A DNA stretch of 64,000 nucleotides from Bacteroidota bacterium (GTDB lineage Bacteria > Bacteroidota > Bacteroidia > AKYH767-A > 2013-40CM-41-45): assembly GCA_003389385.1 (NCBI GenBank), contig QQVM01000012.1, forward strand, positions 62,001-126,000, in the 5' to 3' direction. Made by a program: the position numbers and the translations under genes. Positions 1-9,993 of the stretch are shown piece after piece; positions within the stretch are counted from its first letter, which is position 1; each line of letters opens with the position of its first letter. The notes below the pieces were generated by a model. The model ran no database searches. It was not told where the DNA came from and was given only the letters and a program-made list of their open reading frames with translations.

Positions 1-248
1 ACATTCATGCTGCCGGTTTTTCGGGAGTCAGTTTTGTGAACATGAATGACGTGGGAATTTTGGATGCTTCATCACTCAGAACAGGATTTACATACATACG
101 TACATCTGGCACTGGAAATTGCCGCATTCATGTGGAAAAAGAATTGGGCGCGGAAATTTTTTATCATGGGAATATTTATTATTCCGGCAATCCATATAAG
201 ATTGAACAAACAATCACAGGTAGCGGGAATTTGATAAAAGCAGACTGA
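1..248 (+). CDS. C-terminal part of a head-GIN (DUF2807) protein
   Basis: The reading frame is open from the left edge to the TGA at 246-248, so this is the 3' end of a longer gene. The visible ~81 residues end in the pattern of DUF2807, the putative autotransporter adhesin head-GIN domain common in Bacteroidota: a short beta-rich run with GNIYYSGNP, then a closing TGSGNLI motif. Members are usually exported and form a beta-solenoid-like sheet; their function is not settled. A GTG at 36 could be mistaken for a start, but the fold clearly extends upstream. It converges on rnhA with only 5 bases between the two stops. Family recognition rests on the terminal repeat only. Confidence 0.6.
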   Translation, partial: IHAAGFSGVSFVNMNDVGILDASSLRTGFTYIRTSGTGNCRIHVEKELGAEIFYHGNIYYSGNPYKIEQTITGSGNLIKAD

Positions 249-253
249 GGATC

Positions 254-709
254 TCAGCTGTTATTCTGCTCGTACCAGGAATCAATCGAAAGATCCGGGT
301 TCGAACTGGCGGCTATCGCAAGTTCATCGCAACGATTATTAAAAGGATTATCCGCATGGCCTTTTACCCAGATGAATTTTACTTTATGCTTACGGAATAT
401 TTTCAGAAATCGCATCCAGAGATCCGGATTTTTTCTGTCTTTAAAATTCTTTTTCTCCCAACCAAAAATCCAACCTTTCTCAACCGCATCAACCACATAC
501 TTTGAATCCGAATACACTTTTACATTTTCTCCGGGGTTCTTAAGCGCTTCCAGCGCAACAATCACACTGAGCAATTCCATACGATTGTTAGTAGTGAGGC
601 GAAAGCCCTCGGAAATTTCTTTCCTGTGCTCACCTTTCATGAGAATCACTCCGTATCCACCCGGACCGGGATTTCCCTTTGCGCTGCCGTCTGTATATAT
701 TGTAATCAA
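254..709 (-). CDS. rnhA: Ribonuclease HI
   Basis: Cytoplasmic endonuclease that cuts the RNA strand of RNA-DNA hybrids (R-loops, Okazaki primers). The 151 residues match the usual size of bacterial type 1 RNase H. The TDGSAKGNPGPGG opening carries D7; E45 lies in NNRMEL, D67 in YSDSKY, and the final acid D127 in NRCDELA, so the four-carboxylate metal site is complete. H117 in WVKGHA is the loop histidine, also present. No extra N-terminal hybrid-binding domain is seen. The ATG starts right at the beta-1 strand, as in the family. It converges with the preceding partial gene. Confidence 0.97.
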   Translation of the reverse strand: MITIYTDGSAKGNPGPGGYGVILMKGEHRKEISEGFRLTTNNRMELLSVIVALEALKNPGENVKVYSDSKYVVDAVEKGWIFGWEKKNFKDRKNPDLWMRFLKIFRKHKVKFIWVKGHADNPFNNRCDELAIAASSNPDLSIDSWYEQNNS

Positions 710-1009
710 TGGTATTATTTATCGGGGGTAATGATAAAGGATTTTTTATGAATAGAACTATTGATTATTTGGAATAAAGCAAAAGTTATAAATGCTTTCA
801 CCGAAAATAAGATTGCGAATTGACTGGGTGTTTGATATCATTCGGACATTGGATCGAATTCCTAAAACATATTTTAAACACATTGAAGCAACAAATTTAT
901 ACGAAGTTAGAATCCTGGCTTGAAAACTTTCTTTTGAAATAAACAATCACTGTATTAATAAGAAAAGGCAGCCTGTTTTGAAACAGACCGCCTTTTGAAT
1001 AAAAAGCTT
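710..1009. other. Intergenic stretch without a convincing gene
   Basis: Short open frames here (for example 758-946 on the minus strand) have no recognisable domain, signal peptide or coding bias. The only structure I can support is the hairpin at 959-997, which fits a terminator for the minus-strand gene ending at 1010. The part near 710 must hold the rnhA promoter, but no clear Bacteroidota promoter element stands out. Confidence 0.5.
959..997 (-). terminator. Hairpin terminator of the minus-strand secreted-protein gene
   Basis: AAAAGGC (963-969) pairs with GCCTTTT (990-996), and inside it CTGTTT pairs with AAACAG, giving a two-tier stem. Read on the minus strand the stem is followed by a T-rich run (TTTTCTTATT). 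It lies just after the stop of the gene ending at 1010. Confidence 0.6.
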
Positions 1010-1453
1010 TTACTTTTTAAAGATATACCTCGTAATAAAGATTCCTTTTCCGTCGTTCCCACCTGCATCACTCTCCACTCCGCTGGTAACGAACACGAGC
1101 ACCCATCCGTCCTTCGACATTTCGGTAAGCTTGGAACCGATGATGGCATCATTAGAAGCGATGTTCTGGAAATTGATCCCCACTCCGCTGTAAAAGTTCA
1201 GCAGCTTGGTTTCTTCCATCCTGTCAATCTTGGCTTCCGAACGGTCAATCTTACCCTGATCTGAATCTTTGCCTTCCTTACGGTCAGTGGTGAATTTCCT
1301 GTAATCCACTGTTTCCTGATTTTCCACAAGTCGGGAACGCCCGATTCCCATCGGAACAATGGACTCCACAGTGGTGATAATTTTGTACTCCTGCGCGAAC
1401 AGATCAGCACAGGCTAAGTATGCAATGCATGCAGCAAGAATTAGTTTATTCAT
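1010..1453 (-). CDS. Small secreted protein of unknown function
   Basis: About 147 residues with a clear N-terminal signal peptide (MNKLILAACIAYLACADLFAQ) and probable cleavage after AQ, so the product is periplasmic or outer-membrane associated. I chose the ATG at 1453 because it puts the signal peptide at the N-terminus; an ATG nine codons upstream (1480) also exists. The mature part has a charged segment rich in D/K/R near residues 55-80 and a C-terminal part (SKDGWVLVFVTSG) reminiscent of the DGWELV motif of DUF4177-type proteins, which is only a loose resemblance. It is monocistronic, with its own terminator. Confidence 0.7.
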   Translation of the reverse strand: MNKLILAACIAYLACADLFAQEYKIITTVESIVPMGIGRSRLVENQETVDYRKFTTDRKEGKDSDQGKIDRSEAKIDRMEETKLLNFYSGVGINFQNIASNDAIIGSKLTEMSKDGWVLVFVTSGVESDAGGNDGKGIFITRYIFKK

Positions 1454-1639
1454 AAATTTTCTGATTGTAAATTTTCGCAAAGAATGCGAGTTTTTTTCTT
1501 TTTAGAAAAAAATTTATACGACTTTAACAATCAGACATTGCATCAGCCTAAAATACATTTTGCAAAATCTGGATTTTATGCCCGGCTGAGGTTAAACTAA
1601 AGTAATGGATACATGAATAAATATAAAACCCGAATCTAG

Positions 1640-2617
1640 TCAATTCTGCAGCCAGAACACTCTTCCATTTTTATCGATGTAGGCATTTTTACCGGCAGAC
1701 TTCACTGCTGCCACTCCATTATTGAATGAAGCCGCACTGCTGAATTGCGGATTAATAACAATGTTGCCCTGTTTGTCGATATAACCCCACTTGCCATCAA
1801 TGCGAACAGCAGCAAGACCATCTGAAAAATCTTTTTCATCCCCGCCGAAACCTGCATCCGCTTCGAATTTCGGATTGATGTGATACTTCCCTTCCACATT
1901 AATATAACCCCAGAGATTACCTATCCTCACCGCTGCCAGGCTGTTGTTAAACCCCCGCGCATCACTGAACTGATATGGAATTATCATCTCTCCCTGAGTA
2001 TTCACGTAACCCCATTTGCCCTTGAGTTTTACCGGAGCAAGTCCGTCACTGAATATGCCTGCCTTTTCAAACTGCGGATTAATGATGTACTTTGCCTGCC
2101 TGTTGATGTATCCCCAAGCCAGACCGATTTGTACCGGAGCAAGTCCGTTGCTGAATTCCATGGCATTGTTGAATTGCGGATTCACTACGATCTTCCCTTT
2201 CGCGTCAATGAAAGCCCAGGAAGTACTGATCTTCACAGCGGCTAAGTCTTCTGAGAAATCACCGGCCTCTGAAAATTGGGGAGCCACTGCAAATCCTCCT
2301 TCCTTATTGATGAACCCCCATTGTCCGTTTTGCTTTACCGCGGCATATCCATTCCTGAATTTCCTAACATCCTGAAACTGTGGATTCACTGTGAGTTTTC
2401 CGGAAGTATTGACATATCCCCAGAGATTTGCTGTCTTCACGGGAGCAAGTCCGTCGGTAAATTCCTTCGCATCATCAAACTGCGGATTGATGGTCATCTT
2501 TCCTGCAGCATCAAGATAGCCCCACTTCGCACCTAGCTTGACGGGAAATAAAACGTGCTGCGCACAGAGGTTCAGACTAACAAATGCCAGAAGTAATACT
2601 AAATATGTCTTTTTCAT
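1640..2617 (-). CDS. Secreted WG-repeat protein
   Basis: 325 residues with a signal peptide (cleavage near LCAQ) and then eight full plus one partial WG-type repeats of ~34 residues, each with a WGYI/WGYV start, a PQF centre and a DGLAPV/AAV end. WG (KWG) repeats are thought to form beta-rich interaction surfaces in exported proteins; no catalytic activity is expected. The ATG overlaps the TGA stop of the upstream kbl gene by 4 bases (ATGA), so the two are almost certainly co-transcribed and translationally coupled. Why a surface repeat protein rides with kbl is unclear. No T9SS sorting domain is seen. Confidence 0.85.
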   Translation of the reverse strand: MKKTYLVLLLAFVSLNLCAQHVLFPVKLGAKWGYLDAAGKMTINPQFDDAKEFTDGLAPVKTANLWGYVNTSGKLTVNPQFQDVRKFRNGYAAVKQNGQWGFINKEGGFAVAPQFSEAGDFSEDLAAVKISTSWAFIDAKGKIVVNPQFNNAMEFSNGLAPVQIGLAWGYINRQAKYIINPQFEKAGIFSDGLAPVKLKGKWGYVNTQGEMIIPYQFSDARGFNNSLAAVRIGNLWGYINVEGKYHINPKFEADAGFGGDEKDFSDGLAAVRIDGKWGYIDKQGNIVINPQFSSAASFNNGVAAVKSAGKNAYIDKNGRVFWLQN

Positions 2618-3810
2618 GCGGTGAGTTTCAAAACATTTAGTTCCTTGCCTACTTTCACAAAGGCTTCAATCGCTTTATCGATGTGTTGCCTTTCATGACC
2701 TGCTGAAAGCTGTACACGAATGCGTGCATTTCCTTTTGCAACCACAGGAAAAAAGAAACCGGTGACATAAATTCCTTCTGCAAGTAATTTGGATGCAAAA
2801 TCCTGAGCGAGTTTTGCTTCATATAGCATGATCGGTACAATCGGATGATCACCCGGCTTAATGTCAAATCCGGCCTCAGTCATTTTCTTCCTGAAGTATG
2901 CGGTGTTATCCCAAAGTTTGTCACGTAATTGAGTAGTGCTGCTAAGCATGTCGATTACAGCAATGGAAGCGCCTACGATTGCGGGAGCAAGTGAGTTTGA
3001 AAAAAGATAAGGTCTTGATCGCTGCCTTAGTATTTCAATTATTTCTTTGCGACCGGAAGTGAAGCCGCCCATGGCGCCCCCTAAAGCTTTGCCAAGTGTT
3101 CCCGTGATGATATCGATTTTCCCCATCACACCGCAATGCTCATGAGTGCCTCTCCCGCTCTTTCCCATGAAACCGCTCGCATGGCATTCATCAATCATTA
3201 CCAGTGCGCGGTATTTCTCTGCGAGCGCAACGATCTTATCAAGCTGTGCGATTGTTCCATCCATACTGAAGACACCGTCTGTCACAATCATTCTGTGACG
3301 CAGATGCTGCGTTTGGGCAAGTATATTCTCCAGCTCCTCCATGTTATTATGCTTGTAACGAAAACGCTGGGCCTTGCATAATCTTACTCCGTCAATGATG
3401 CTGGCGTGATTCAGCTCATCACTGATGATAGCATCCTGATCATTCAGCAATGGTTCAAATACCCCTCCGTTCGCATCGAAAGCTGCCGCATACAGAATTG
3501 TATCTTCAGTTCCGAGAAATTCGGAGATTTTCTTTTCGAGTGTCTTATGAATATCCTGAGTGCCACAAATAAAGCGAACCGAGGACATTCCGTATCCATG
3601 GCTTTTCAATGCATCAGCAGCAGCTTCAAGCACATTCGGGTGCGATGATAGTCCTAGGTAATTATTCGCGCAGAAGTTGAGAACATTTTTTCCGTTAGCA
3701 ATAATTTCAGCTCCCTGGGGAGTGCTGATTATTCTTTCTTCTTTGTATAGTCCTGCGGAACGGATTTCTTCCAGTTCTTTTCTAAGGACAGGCAGTAGTG
3801 TGTCATACAT
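2614..3810 (-). CDS. kbl: Glycine C-acetyltransferase (2-amino-3-ketobutyrate CoA ligase)
   Basis: PLP enzyme of the alpha-oxoamine synthase family. It interconverts 2-amino-3-oxobutanoate plus CoA with glycine plus acetyl-CoA in threonine breakdown. The 398 residues fit the family. Visible motifs are [10 protein letters not shown] near residue 50, the DECHASGF segment holding the PLP-ring aspartate, and [10 protein letters not shown] with the Schiff-base lysine K241. The related KAPA and ALA synthases share the fold; the overall match is to Kbl. No threonine dehydrogenase (tdh) gene is next to it here. It is the first gene of a pair with the WG-repeat protein. Confidence 0.93.
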   Translation of the reverse strand: MYDTLLPVLRKELEEIRSAGLYKEERIISTPQGAEIIANGKNVLNFCANNYLGLSSHPNVLEAAADALKSHGYGMSSVRFICGTQDIHKTLEKKISEFLGTEDTILYAAAFDANGGVFEPLLNDQDAIISDELNHASIIDGVRLCKAQRFRYKHNNMEELENILAQTQHLRHRMIVTDGVFSMDGTIAQLDKIVALAEKYRALVMIDECHASGFMGKSGRGTHEHCGVMGKIDIITGTLGKALGGAMGGFTSGRKEIIEILRQRSRPYLFSNSLAPAIVGASIAVIDMLSSTTQLRDKLWDNTAYFRKKMTEAGFDIKPGDHPIVPIMLYEAKLAQDFASKLLAEGIYVTGFFFPVVAKGNARIRVQLSAGHERQHIDKAIEAFVKVGKELNVLKLTA

Positions 3811-3866
3811 GAGGGTAAAAGTCCGAAAAATATTTTAAACGACATCTGCTCATCTATTCCATTCAT

Positions 3867-5030
3867 TTATGAAACAAATTCAAAGCGCTTGCCGGGAAGA
3901 GCCCTGATCAAACCTTCAAATTCGAGTCGCAACAAGATGGAAGATAGCTTACCCAAAGGGACAGAAAGACTCAACGCAAGCTCATCAATATGCAAAAGTT
4001 TAGATTCCCGAAGACGATTCAGAATCCTTTGCTCTTCTTCGCTCAGGCTTGTAAAAATATTTAACTGCACAGATTTCTCAGGCTTTTTCAAGGGACCTTC
4101 AATGTCCCAATTCAAGGCTTTTGCAATATCATCGGCAGAACATACCAGCATAGCCTTATTTTCCTTTACCAGAGAAAGGCAACCTTGAGAGAATGCATCA
4201 TGAATGCGACCAGGAAATGCGAACACGTCACGGTTGTAAGAATTCGCTATGTCAGCTGTAATCAATGCTCCTCCCCTTTGTGCTGATTCAACCACAATTG
4301 TCGCATCGCACATACCTGCCACTATTCTGTTTCGGGCGGGGAAATTTTCCCGATCAGGCATAGTGCCGCTGATGTACTCGCTTAGTACTCCACCTTTCAT
4401 AGTCATCTTCTCTGCCGTGCATTTATGCAAAGAAGGATAAATTCTGTCAAGGCCATGTGCTGTGACAGCCACCGTGCCAAGTCCGGCTTCCATCGCTGCT
4501 CGGTGAGCTATGATGTCAATACCATAAGCCAGTCCGCTTACAATTGTGACTCCGAAGGCAGCAAGATCAGCTATGGTTTTTTCTGTGACTTCACGACCAT
4601 AGGAAGTTGCATGCCTCGTTCCCACCACGGCTATGAATCTTCCGGCATTCAGATCACAATCGCCTTTGAAGTACATCAGGATTGGAGCGTCCACGCAATG
4701 GCTCAGCCTTTGGGGGTAAGCCTTATCCAGATAAAAGAGTGATTTGATTCCATATTTACGTATGAATACAAGTTCCTCTTCAGCTCTTTTCATGATGATT
4801 GAATGACGTATCATTCCGGCTCTTTCCGGACCGATTCCTGGTATGCGTTCAAGCTGTATTTTGCTTCTGTTAAAAACCTCCCTTACACCTCCGCAATAAC
4901 TTACGAGATTTTTGGCAAGCACCGGACCAATACCGGGAACAAGGCTCAGAGCAATCTGGTATTTTAAACTTTCATCATCTGATTTCAAAACTTCTGGTAT
5001 TGTCTTATTTGGTATAATTGCATGAATCAT
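3867..5030 (-). CDS. dprA: DNA-processing protein DprA (Smf)
   Basis: Cytoplasmic protein that binds incoming single-stranded DNA and loads RecA during natural transformation. Domains in order: a helix-hairpin-helix region (PGIGPVLAKNLV and PGIGPERAGMI), a central Rossmann-like DprA domain with GTRHATSYG, SGLAYGID and the later GALITAD segment, and a C-terminal winged-helix (DML1-like) domain. I placed the start at the ATG at 5030. An in-frame ATG at 5075 would leave 3 bases to the divergent receptor gene, and the extra 15 residues do not look like the family. comF, also linked to competence, lies at 51.2-51.9 kb. Confidence 0.93.
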   Translation of the reverse strand: MIHAIIPNKTIPEVLKSDDESLKYQIALSLVPGIGPVLAKNLVSYCGGVREVFNRSKIQLERIPGIGPERAGMIRHSIIMKRAEEELVFIRKYGIKSLFYLDKAYPQRLSHCVDAPILMYFKGDCDLNAGRFIAVVGTRHATSYGREVTEKTIADLAAFGVTIVSGLAYGIDIIAHRAAMEAGLGTVAVTAHGLDRIYPSLHKCTAEKMTMKGGVLSEYISGTMPDRENFPARNRIVAGMCDATIVVESAQRGGALITADIANSYNRDVFAFPGRIHDAFSQGCLSLVKENKAMLVCSADDIAKALNWDIEGPLKKPEKSVQLNIFTSLSEEEQRILNRLRESKLLHIDELALSLSVPLGKLSSILLRLEFEGLIRALPGKRFEFVS

Positions 5031-5078
5031 TGTTCGCGGCAAGATTAACATGACTGTCCGGAAGATACAATTCATTAT

Positions 5079-7433
5079 ATGCTGAAAAATTTTTTATTCA
5101 TCTTCATTTTAATTTTCATAGGTCTGAATGCAGAGGCTCAAAAGGCATCTCTTTCAGGAAAAATATTCAGCATAGACACAGGAGAGCCGGTTCCTGGAGC
5201 GAGCGTATTTCTGAATAATAACATTGCTGCTATCAGCAACATGGAGGGCAGATTTGACATACTTGCAAATCCAGGGAATTACACTCTTCGTATCAGCATG
5301 ATCTCATTCGCCGACACAATTCTGGAAATTACTCTCAATGAAAACCGCCCCCTTCAAATTCAGGTCGGATTGAAATCTGAGGCAAGAGAGCTTGATCTGA
5401 TCGTAATCAGCGCCGGGAAATTCGAGCAAAAAATTGAAGAGATCACAGTTTCCATGGAAGTGCTCAGACCGGAACTCGTTGAAGCACGGAACACCACCAC
5501 CATGGAAGATGCCATGAATTATATTCCGGGAGTGAACATTGTAGACGGACAAGCAAACATACGTGGCGGCAGCGGATGGACTTATGGAGCAGGCAGCCGC
5601 GTGCAGATTCTGGTCGACGACCTCCCAATGCTCGCCGCGGATGCCAATGATACAAAGTGGACTTTCCTTCCGGTCGAAAACCTCGAACAAGTCGAAGTGA
5701 TCAAAGGAGCATCATCCGTGCTTTTCGGATCATCAGCGCTCAATGGAGTGATCAATATCCGTACGGCATACCCAAAGGCAGAGCCGATGACAAAAATAAA
5801 TGTGTATCACGGTGCTTACGACAAAGCCGTGATTGAATTCGACAGCACATTCACAGTGAATACACCATCAGGTCCGGTTCAGCAAACTGAAAAACTGTCT
5901 TATCCTCAGAACTGGTGGGGAAGCATTCCTCAATTTTATCATGGTTTCAATTTTCTTCACAGCAGAAAGATCGGGCAATTCGATATTGTGAGCGGAGGAA
6001 ACATATTCATTGATGAAGGATACCGCCGTGGCGAATACGAACAAAGAGCAAGATTCAGTCTGAATACAAGGTATCGCTTCAGAAATCCTGACAGGATGTC
6101 TGCAGGAATAAACCTGAATACAATTACTACAAACGGATCATTATTTTTTGTCTGGAAAAACGACACGAGCGGAGCATTTATCCCTGCTGACAACACGCTT
6201 AGCGCTTATACAACTTATCGAACCAATGCCGATCCTTACATCACCTATTTCGACAAGAAAGGAAATTCACACAAGCTGAGAACACGTTGGTTTAATACCA
6301 CCAACCAAAACAATACCAACCAGAATTCAACTGCTAATCTGTATTATGGGGAATATCAATACCAGCATCGCTTCGGACAATATCTTCTGCTTACTTCAGG
6401 ATTTGTCAGACAGCAATCGCTTGTAAAGAGTGAATTGTATGGAGATCATGACGGCAGTCAGACTGCCTTATACAGCCAGGCGGATATCAAATGGAAAAAA
6501 TTTAATTTTTCTTTGGGCGGAAGGGTCGAACAAAATAAAGTGGATTCGGTGAAAGATAGTTGGACGCCGGTTTTCAGAAGCGGATTGAATATTGAATTGA
6601 CAGAAGGAATCAATTTCAGGATTTCATATGGGCAAGGCTACCGCTTCCCTTCCATTGCGGAAAAATTCATCCGTACCAATGTGGGCAACCTGGTGATCTA
6701 TCCAAACAATGACCTTGAAGCAGAGAACGGCTACAGCATGGAAGCCGGACTCAGGCAGATGATTCAGTCTGGTAAATTTTCAGGATTTCTGGATCTGGCT
6801 GTATTCGAAAACCGGTATGACAATATGATGGAATTTGTATTCGGCCAATGGGGAACATTCACTGATCCTCTGATCGGAAATGGTTTCAGATCCATCAATG
6901 TGGGTGACACACGCATTCGCGGATTTGAAATCAGCAGTCAGGTTCAGCTAAAAGTTTCTGAAAGCACAATCATCCGGGCAATCACAGGCTATACATTCCT
7001 CGACCCTCGCCAGCTCACTTATGACAGTCTCTATGTTGCTAAAGTTGGCACAAGCAATTTCATGGGCAGCGACTCGTCCGATTTTTTAAAGTACCGTTAC
7101 AAACATCTTCTGAAAGCAGATCTGGAAATCGAATGGAAAAGATTCAATATAGGTGCAACATACCGCTATAACAGCAGAATGGTAAACATCGACAAGATTT
7201 TCATTTCTGGCCTGCTGGATATTGCCTTTCCACCCGGACTTGGAATCGGACACTACCGAAACCTGAATCCCGGAGGGAGCCATACCTGGGATTTGAGAAG
7301 CAGTTACCGGACTGGAAATTATCTCACTTTGTCATTCATAATAAAAAATGCCTTGAACCGGTTACACATGGAAAGGCCGGGAGACATGCAGCCGCCGAGG
7401 ACATTTGTCCTTCAGGCAGGTCTGAAATTCTGA
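5079..7433 (+). CDS. TonB-dependent outer-membrane receptor
   Basis: 784 residues. Signal peptide (1-20, cleavage after AEA), then a carboxypeptidase-regulatory-like beta-sandwich (about 22-100, GKIFSIDTGEPVPGASV), a plug domain (about 115-230, including MEDAMNYIPGVNIVDG and VEVIKGASSVLFGSSALNGVINI) and a 22-strand-type barrel ending in a terminal phenylalanine. It imports a ligand across the outer membrane using ExbBD-TonB energy. The ligand cannot be named: no SusD partner is next to it, which argues against a glycan (SusC) system and leaves metal chelates, vitamins or peptides open. It is divergent from dprA, with about 48 bases for both promoters. Confidence 0.93.
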   Translation: MLKNFLFIFILIFIGLNAEAQKASLSGKIFSIDTGEPVPGASVFLNNNIAAISNMEGRFDILANPGNYTLRISMISFADTILEITLNENRPLQIQVGLKSEARELDLIVISAGKFEQKIEEITVSMEVLRPELVEARNTTTMEDAMNYIPGVNIVDGQANIRGGSGWTYGAGSRVQILVDDLPMLAADANDTKWTFLPVENLEQVEVIKGASSVLFGSSALNGVINIRTAYPKAEPMTKINVYHGAYDKAVIEFDSTFTVNTPSGPVQQTEKLSYPQNWWGSIPQFYHGFNFLHSRKIGQFDIVSGGNIFIDEGYRRGEYEQRARFSLNTRYRFRNPDRMSAGINLNTITTNGSLFFVWKNDTSGAFIPADNTLSAYTTYRTNADPYITYFDKKGNSHKLRTRWFNTTNQNNTNQNSTANLYYGEYQYQHRFGQYLLLTSGFVRQQSLVKSELYGDHDGSQTALYSQADIKWKKFNFSLGGRVEQNKVDSVKDSWTPVFRSGLNIELTEGINFRISYGQGYRFPSIAEKFIRTNVGNLVIYPNNDLEAENGYSMEAGLRQMIQSGKFSGFLDLAVFENRYDNMMEFVFGQWGTFTDPLIGNGFRSINVGDTRIRGFEISSQVQLKVSESTIIRAITGYTFLDPRQLTYDSLYVAKVGTSNFMGSDSSDFLKYRYKHLLKADLEIEWKRFNIGATYRYNSRMVNIDKIFISGLLDIAFPPGLGIGHYRNLNPGGSHTWDLRSSYRTGNYLTLSFIIKNALNRLHMERPGDMQPPRTFVLQAGLKF

Positions 7434-7476
7434 GCGAAAAATATCCTTTATGAAACGCGTCAGATATTTTTAATAT

Positions 7477-7484
7477 TAAATTTG
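7477..7484 (+). promoter_or_regulatory. Candidate -7 element of the kdsB promoter
   Basis: TAAATTTG matches the Bacteroidota -7 consensus TAnnTTTG exactly and lies 17 bases before the kdsB ATG. No good TTTG element was seen about 19 bases upstream, so only this half is supported. Confidence 0.4.
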
Positions 7485-7501
7485 CAATCATACCAAGCGA
7501 C

Positions 7502-8239
7502 ATGAATATCCTCGGCATTATTCCCGCACGTTTCGGTTCCACACGCTTTCCAGGCAAACCTCTTGCTCAAATAGACGGCAAAAGCATGATACAGCGCGTA
7601 TACGAGCAATGTATCAAATCCAAGCGTCTGAACAGAGTAATGATCGCAACAGACGACGAAAGAATAATGAATCATGTACGTGATTTCGGAGGACATGTAG
7701 CCATGACCTCTCCCCTGCATCAAAGCGGCACTGACCGCTGCGCGGAAATTGTCGGCAACGACATTTCAGTTGCCTGGGATGTGGTGATCAACATTCAGGG
7801 AGATGAACCTTACATACACCCGGAACAAATCGAACTTCTTTGTGATCTTTTTAGTGATCCCTCCACACAGATAGCCACATTGGTAAAAAAAATCACAACG
7901 ACCGACGAACTTTTCAATCACAACAATGTGAAAGCGGTGATGGACAAGAATAAGAAGGCAATGTATTTCAGCCGCTCACCAATTCCTTACAACAGAAATT
8001 TTCCTGACCAGGAATGGCTGAAGCATAGCAATTATTTCAAACACATCGGCATTTACGGATACAAAACGGAAGTACTTTTGGAAATCACGAAGCTTGCCAA
8101 GACCAATCTGGAAAACACAGAATCACTTGAACAGCTTCGCTGGCTTGAAAACGGTTATTCAATCCGCGCAGAAATCACTTCTCTGGATAGCATTTCCATT
8201 GACACGCCTGAAGACCTGGATCGGGTCAAAAACATGTGA
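7502..8239 (+). CDS. kdsB: 3-deoxy-manno-octulosonate cytidylyltransferase
   Basis: Activates KDO with CTP to CMP-KDO, the sugar donor for the lipid A inner core, so the organism makes a KDO-containing lipopolysaccharide. 245 residues, normal for KdsB. The nucleotide-binding start PARFGSTRFPGKPL, the INIQGDEPYI segment with the metal-binding aspartate, and the late IDTPEDLDRV motif are all present. The start ATG follows a Bacteroidota-type -7 element. It converges with the next gene, one base apart. Confidence 0.96.
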   Translation: MNILGIIPARFGSTRFPGKPLAQIDGKSMIQRVYEQCIKSKRLNRVMIATDDERIMNHVRDFGGHVAMTSPLHQSGTDRCAEIVGNDISVAWDVVINIQGDEPYIHPEQIELLCDLFSDPSTQIATLVKKITTTDELFNHNNVKAVMDKNKKAMYFSRSPIPYNRNFPDQEWLKHSNYFKHIGIYGYKTEVLLEITKLAKTNLENTESLEQLRWLENGYSIRAEITSLDSISIDTPEDLDRVKNM

Positions 8240-8240
8240 A

Positions 8241-9959
8241 TTAATTAGCAGTCTTAATAAAAGACCCGCTGCTCACCCGGTTGCCGCTTCTCAATTTTAT
8301 CAGGTAAATCCCCGAGTTAAGTTCGGAGATCTTCAAACGTATTGTTTCATCAGGCGATACAAACATTTCAGATAGAATCATTTTACCTTTCGTGTCAAAA
8401 ATCTCTGCACTGAAACCTGACCTGAAGTCATTGGACACGTTGATAAATATTTCCTCGTCAGCAGGATTGGGATAAACATTCAATTCATCTTTTCTGATTG
8501 ACCCGGCAATTCCAACTCCTGTAAATTCATAGGCTCCGATATCAGGCTGAGGACTGCGAGTATTGAATAACACATCCTCAGTAACATCAGGAATTGAGAT
8601 TCCCATGTTGTCCATGGCGAGATTGGTGGGAACCGGATTACTCACAGAAACAAACATGGGATCAAGGCTGAGACTGTTCGCATCTTGTGTGCTTGCGGTT
8701 TTCCAGTCGGAAAGAGTCGGATACATCACAGTCGGAGTTGCGCTTTTAACAGCGACATTTCCGCTAGGTACGTAAATATTATTGTAATTACTGTTAAATG
8801 CTGAAGTTACAGTGGACGTTGATCCAAGCGCTAGACCGCTTCGGACACCGGTTCCCGGCTGTGTGATGCTGATCATGTTGTTTCTGAGCTCTGAATTTGT
8901 GTTCGACAACTCCTCCCTGATGCCATACATATTTCCTGAATTGGGATCATTATAATCCATGGAAATTGTGTTGAACCAGATTTTGGGTGCGCTGCCGGCA
9001 GTTCGTACATCAATGGCTGTGAAGTTTCCGCTGGTAAGGCCAATGTCGTGAATCACATTATTATAAACCTTGTGTCCGGTACCATTGAAAAGATAGATTC
9101 CTCTGAGCGTCATGGTTCCGTTATTCCTCTGCGAAACCTTAATGAAATTACCGTAGATACTTGCGTTTACATTCGCGTTTTGGGCTATCTGAATCGCGTT
9201 GGCGCTGGTCACATTGGAAGTTCTCTTGTCAATTTCATTATAACTTATGATGGCACCATCAGTTTCTCTGAGGTAAACACCATTGCTGTGATAATCATAA
9301 ATCCTGTTTTCAGAAATGAGTATATCGGAGGCCAGATTTCCGAGCAGTCCGAATACAGACACTCCGTAGCCACCTCCTACGGTAGTATTATTTACGATTG
9401 TCAGTCTGTGAAAATTACCCGTTTCCAGAATGCTGGTTTCCGATCCCGATGCGACAATTGAACCGTAAAGTGTGCTTGTAGTTCCGCTGATGTCTATGTC
9501 ACAATTGCTGATAGTAATATCGCTGCCAGATCCGAAAATGTGAATCCCGTAAAAACCTCCGCTTGATGCAGAATCCCAGGCTACACGCAGATGATCAATG
9601 TTGAAATGAGTAAGATTGGACAAACGAATGATGTGCCTGTTCGTCGAAGAAGTAGTATCGCTGATTGTTTCTCCATTGCCGGTAATTAGAACCGGATTGG
9701 ATGCACCGATTCCAGAGATGTTGCTGAAAACTACTTTCTCCCTGTAAGGACCTGAACCCGGCTCTACAGTAACCAGCACCGGTCCGGAAACACCAAAGGT
9801 GCTCAGGGCATTTGAAAGCGCATTGAAAGACTGAAAATTCGTAGCGCTCGAAGGAGATCCGGCATCAATGGTATAACTTCCGCTCAGCGGCTGTGCAAAT
9901 GAAAGCAACGAACTAAAAATTACACCTAGAAATGGAATAAGAAATCTGGATGTTTTCAT
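8241..9959 (-). CDS. Secreted right-handed beta-helix protein with T9SS type A sorting domain
   Basis: 572 residues. Signal peptide (1-22, ending SFAQ), a body of parallel beta-helix repeats (about 90-400) with short ladders such as ISNCDIDIS and ISENRIYDYHSNGVYL, and a C-terminal ~75-residue T9SS type A domain (VYPNPADEEI... ending GSFIKTAN). Proteins of this build are exported across the outer membrane and anchored or released by the PorSS machinery. The beta-helix fold occurs in polysaccharide lyases and in surface adhesins; no catalytic residues can be assigned, so the function is open. The plant-type opening GSYTIDAGSPSSATNFQSFN is common in Bacteroidota cell-surface proteins. Confidence 0.88.
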   Translation of the reverse strand: MKTSRFLIPFLGVIFSSLLSFAQPLSGSYTIDAGSPSSATNFQSFNALSNALSTFGVSGPVLVTVEPGSGPYREKVVFSNISGIGASNPVLITGNGETISDTTSSTNRHIIRLSNLTHFNIDHLRVAWDSASSGGFYGIHIFGSGSDITISNCDIDISGTTSTLYGSIVASGSETSILETGNFHRLTIVNNTTVGGGYGVSVFGLLGNLASDILISENRIYDYHSNGVYLRETDGAIISYNEIDKRTSNVTSANAIQIAQNANVNASIYGNFIKVSQRNNGTMTLRGIYLFNGTGHKVYNNVIHDIGLTSGNFTAIDVRTAGSAPKIWFNTISMDYNDPNSGNMYGIREELSNTNSELRNNMISITQPGTGVRSGLALGSTSTVTSAFNSNYNNIYVPSGNVAVKSATPTVMYPTLSDWKTASTQDANSLSLDPMFVSVSNPVPTNLAMDNMGISIPDVTEDVLFNTRSPQPDIGAYEFTGVGIAGSIRKDELNVYPNPADEEIFINVSNDFRSGFSAEIFDTKGKMILSEMFVSPDETIRLKISELNSGIYLIKLRSGNRVSSGSFIKTAN

Positions 9960-9993
9960 GGCTGAATGGATTAAATTTAAAAGATGTGATTTT

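Noticed and set aside
758-946. Small minus-strand frame of 62 codons
   Set aside because: No start context, no domain, next to a terminator-like hairpin; looks like chance.
5304-5690. Minus-strand open frame of 128 codons inside the TonB receptor gene
   Set aside because: It is antisense to a gene with clear domains and shows no domain or signal of its own.
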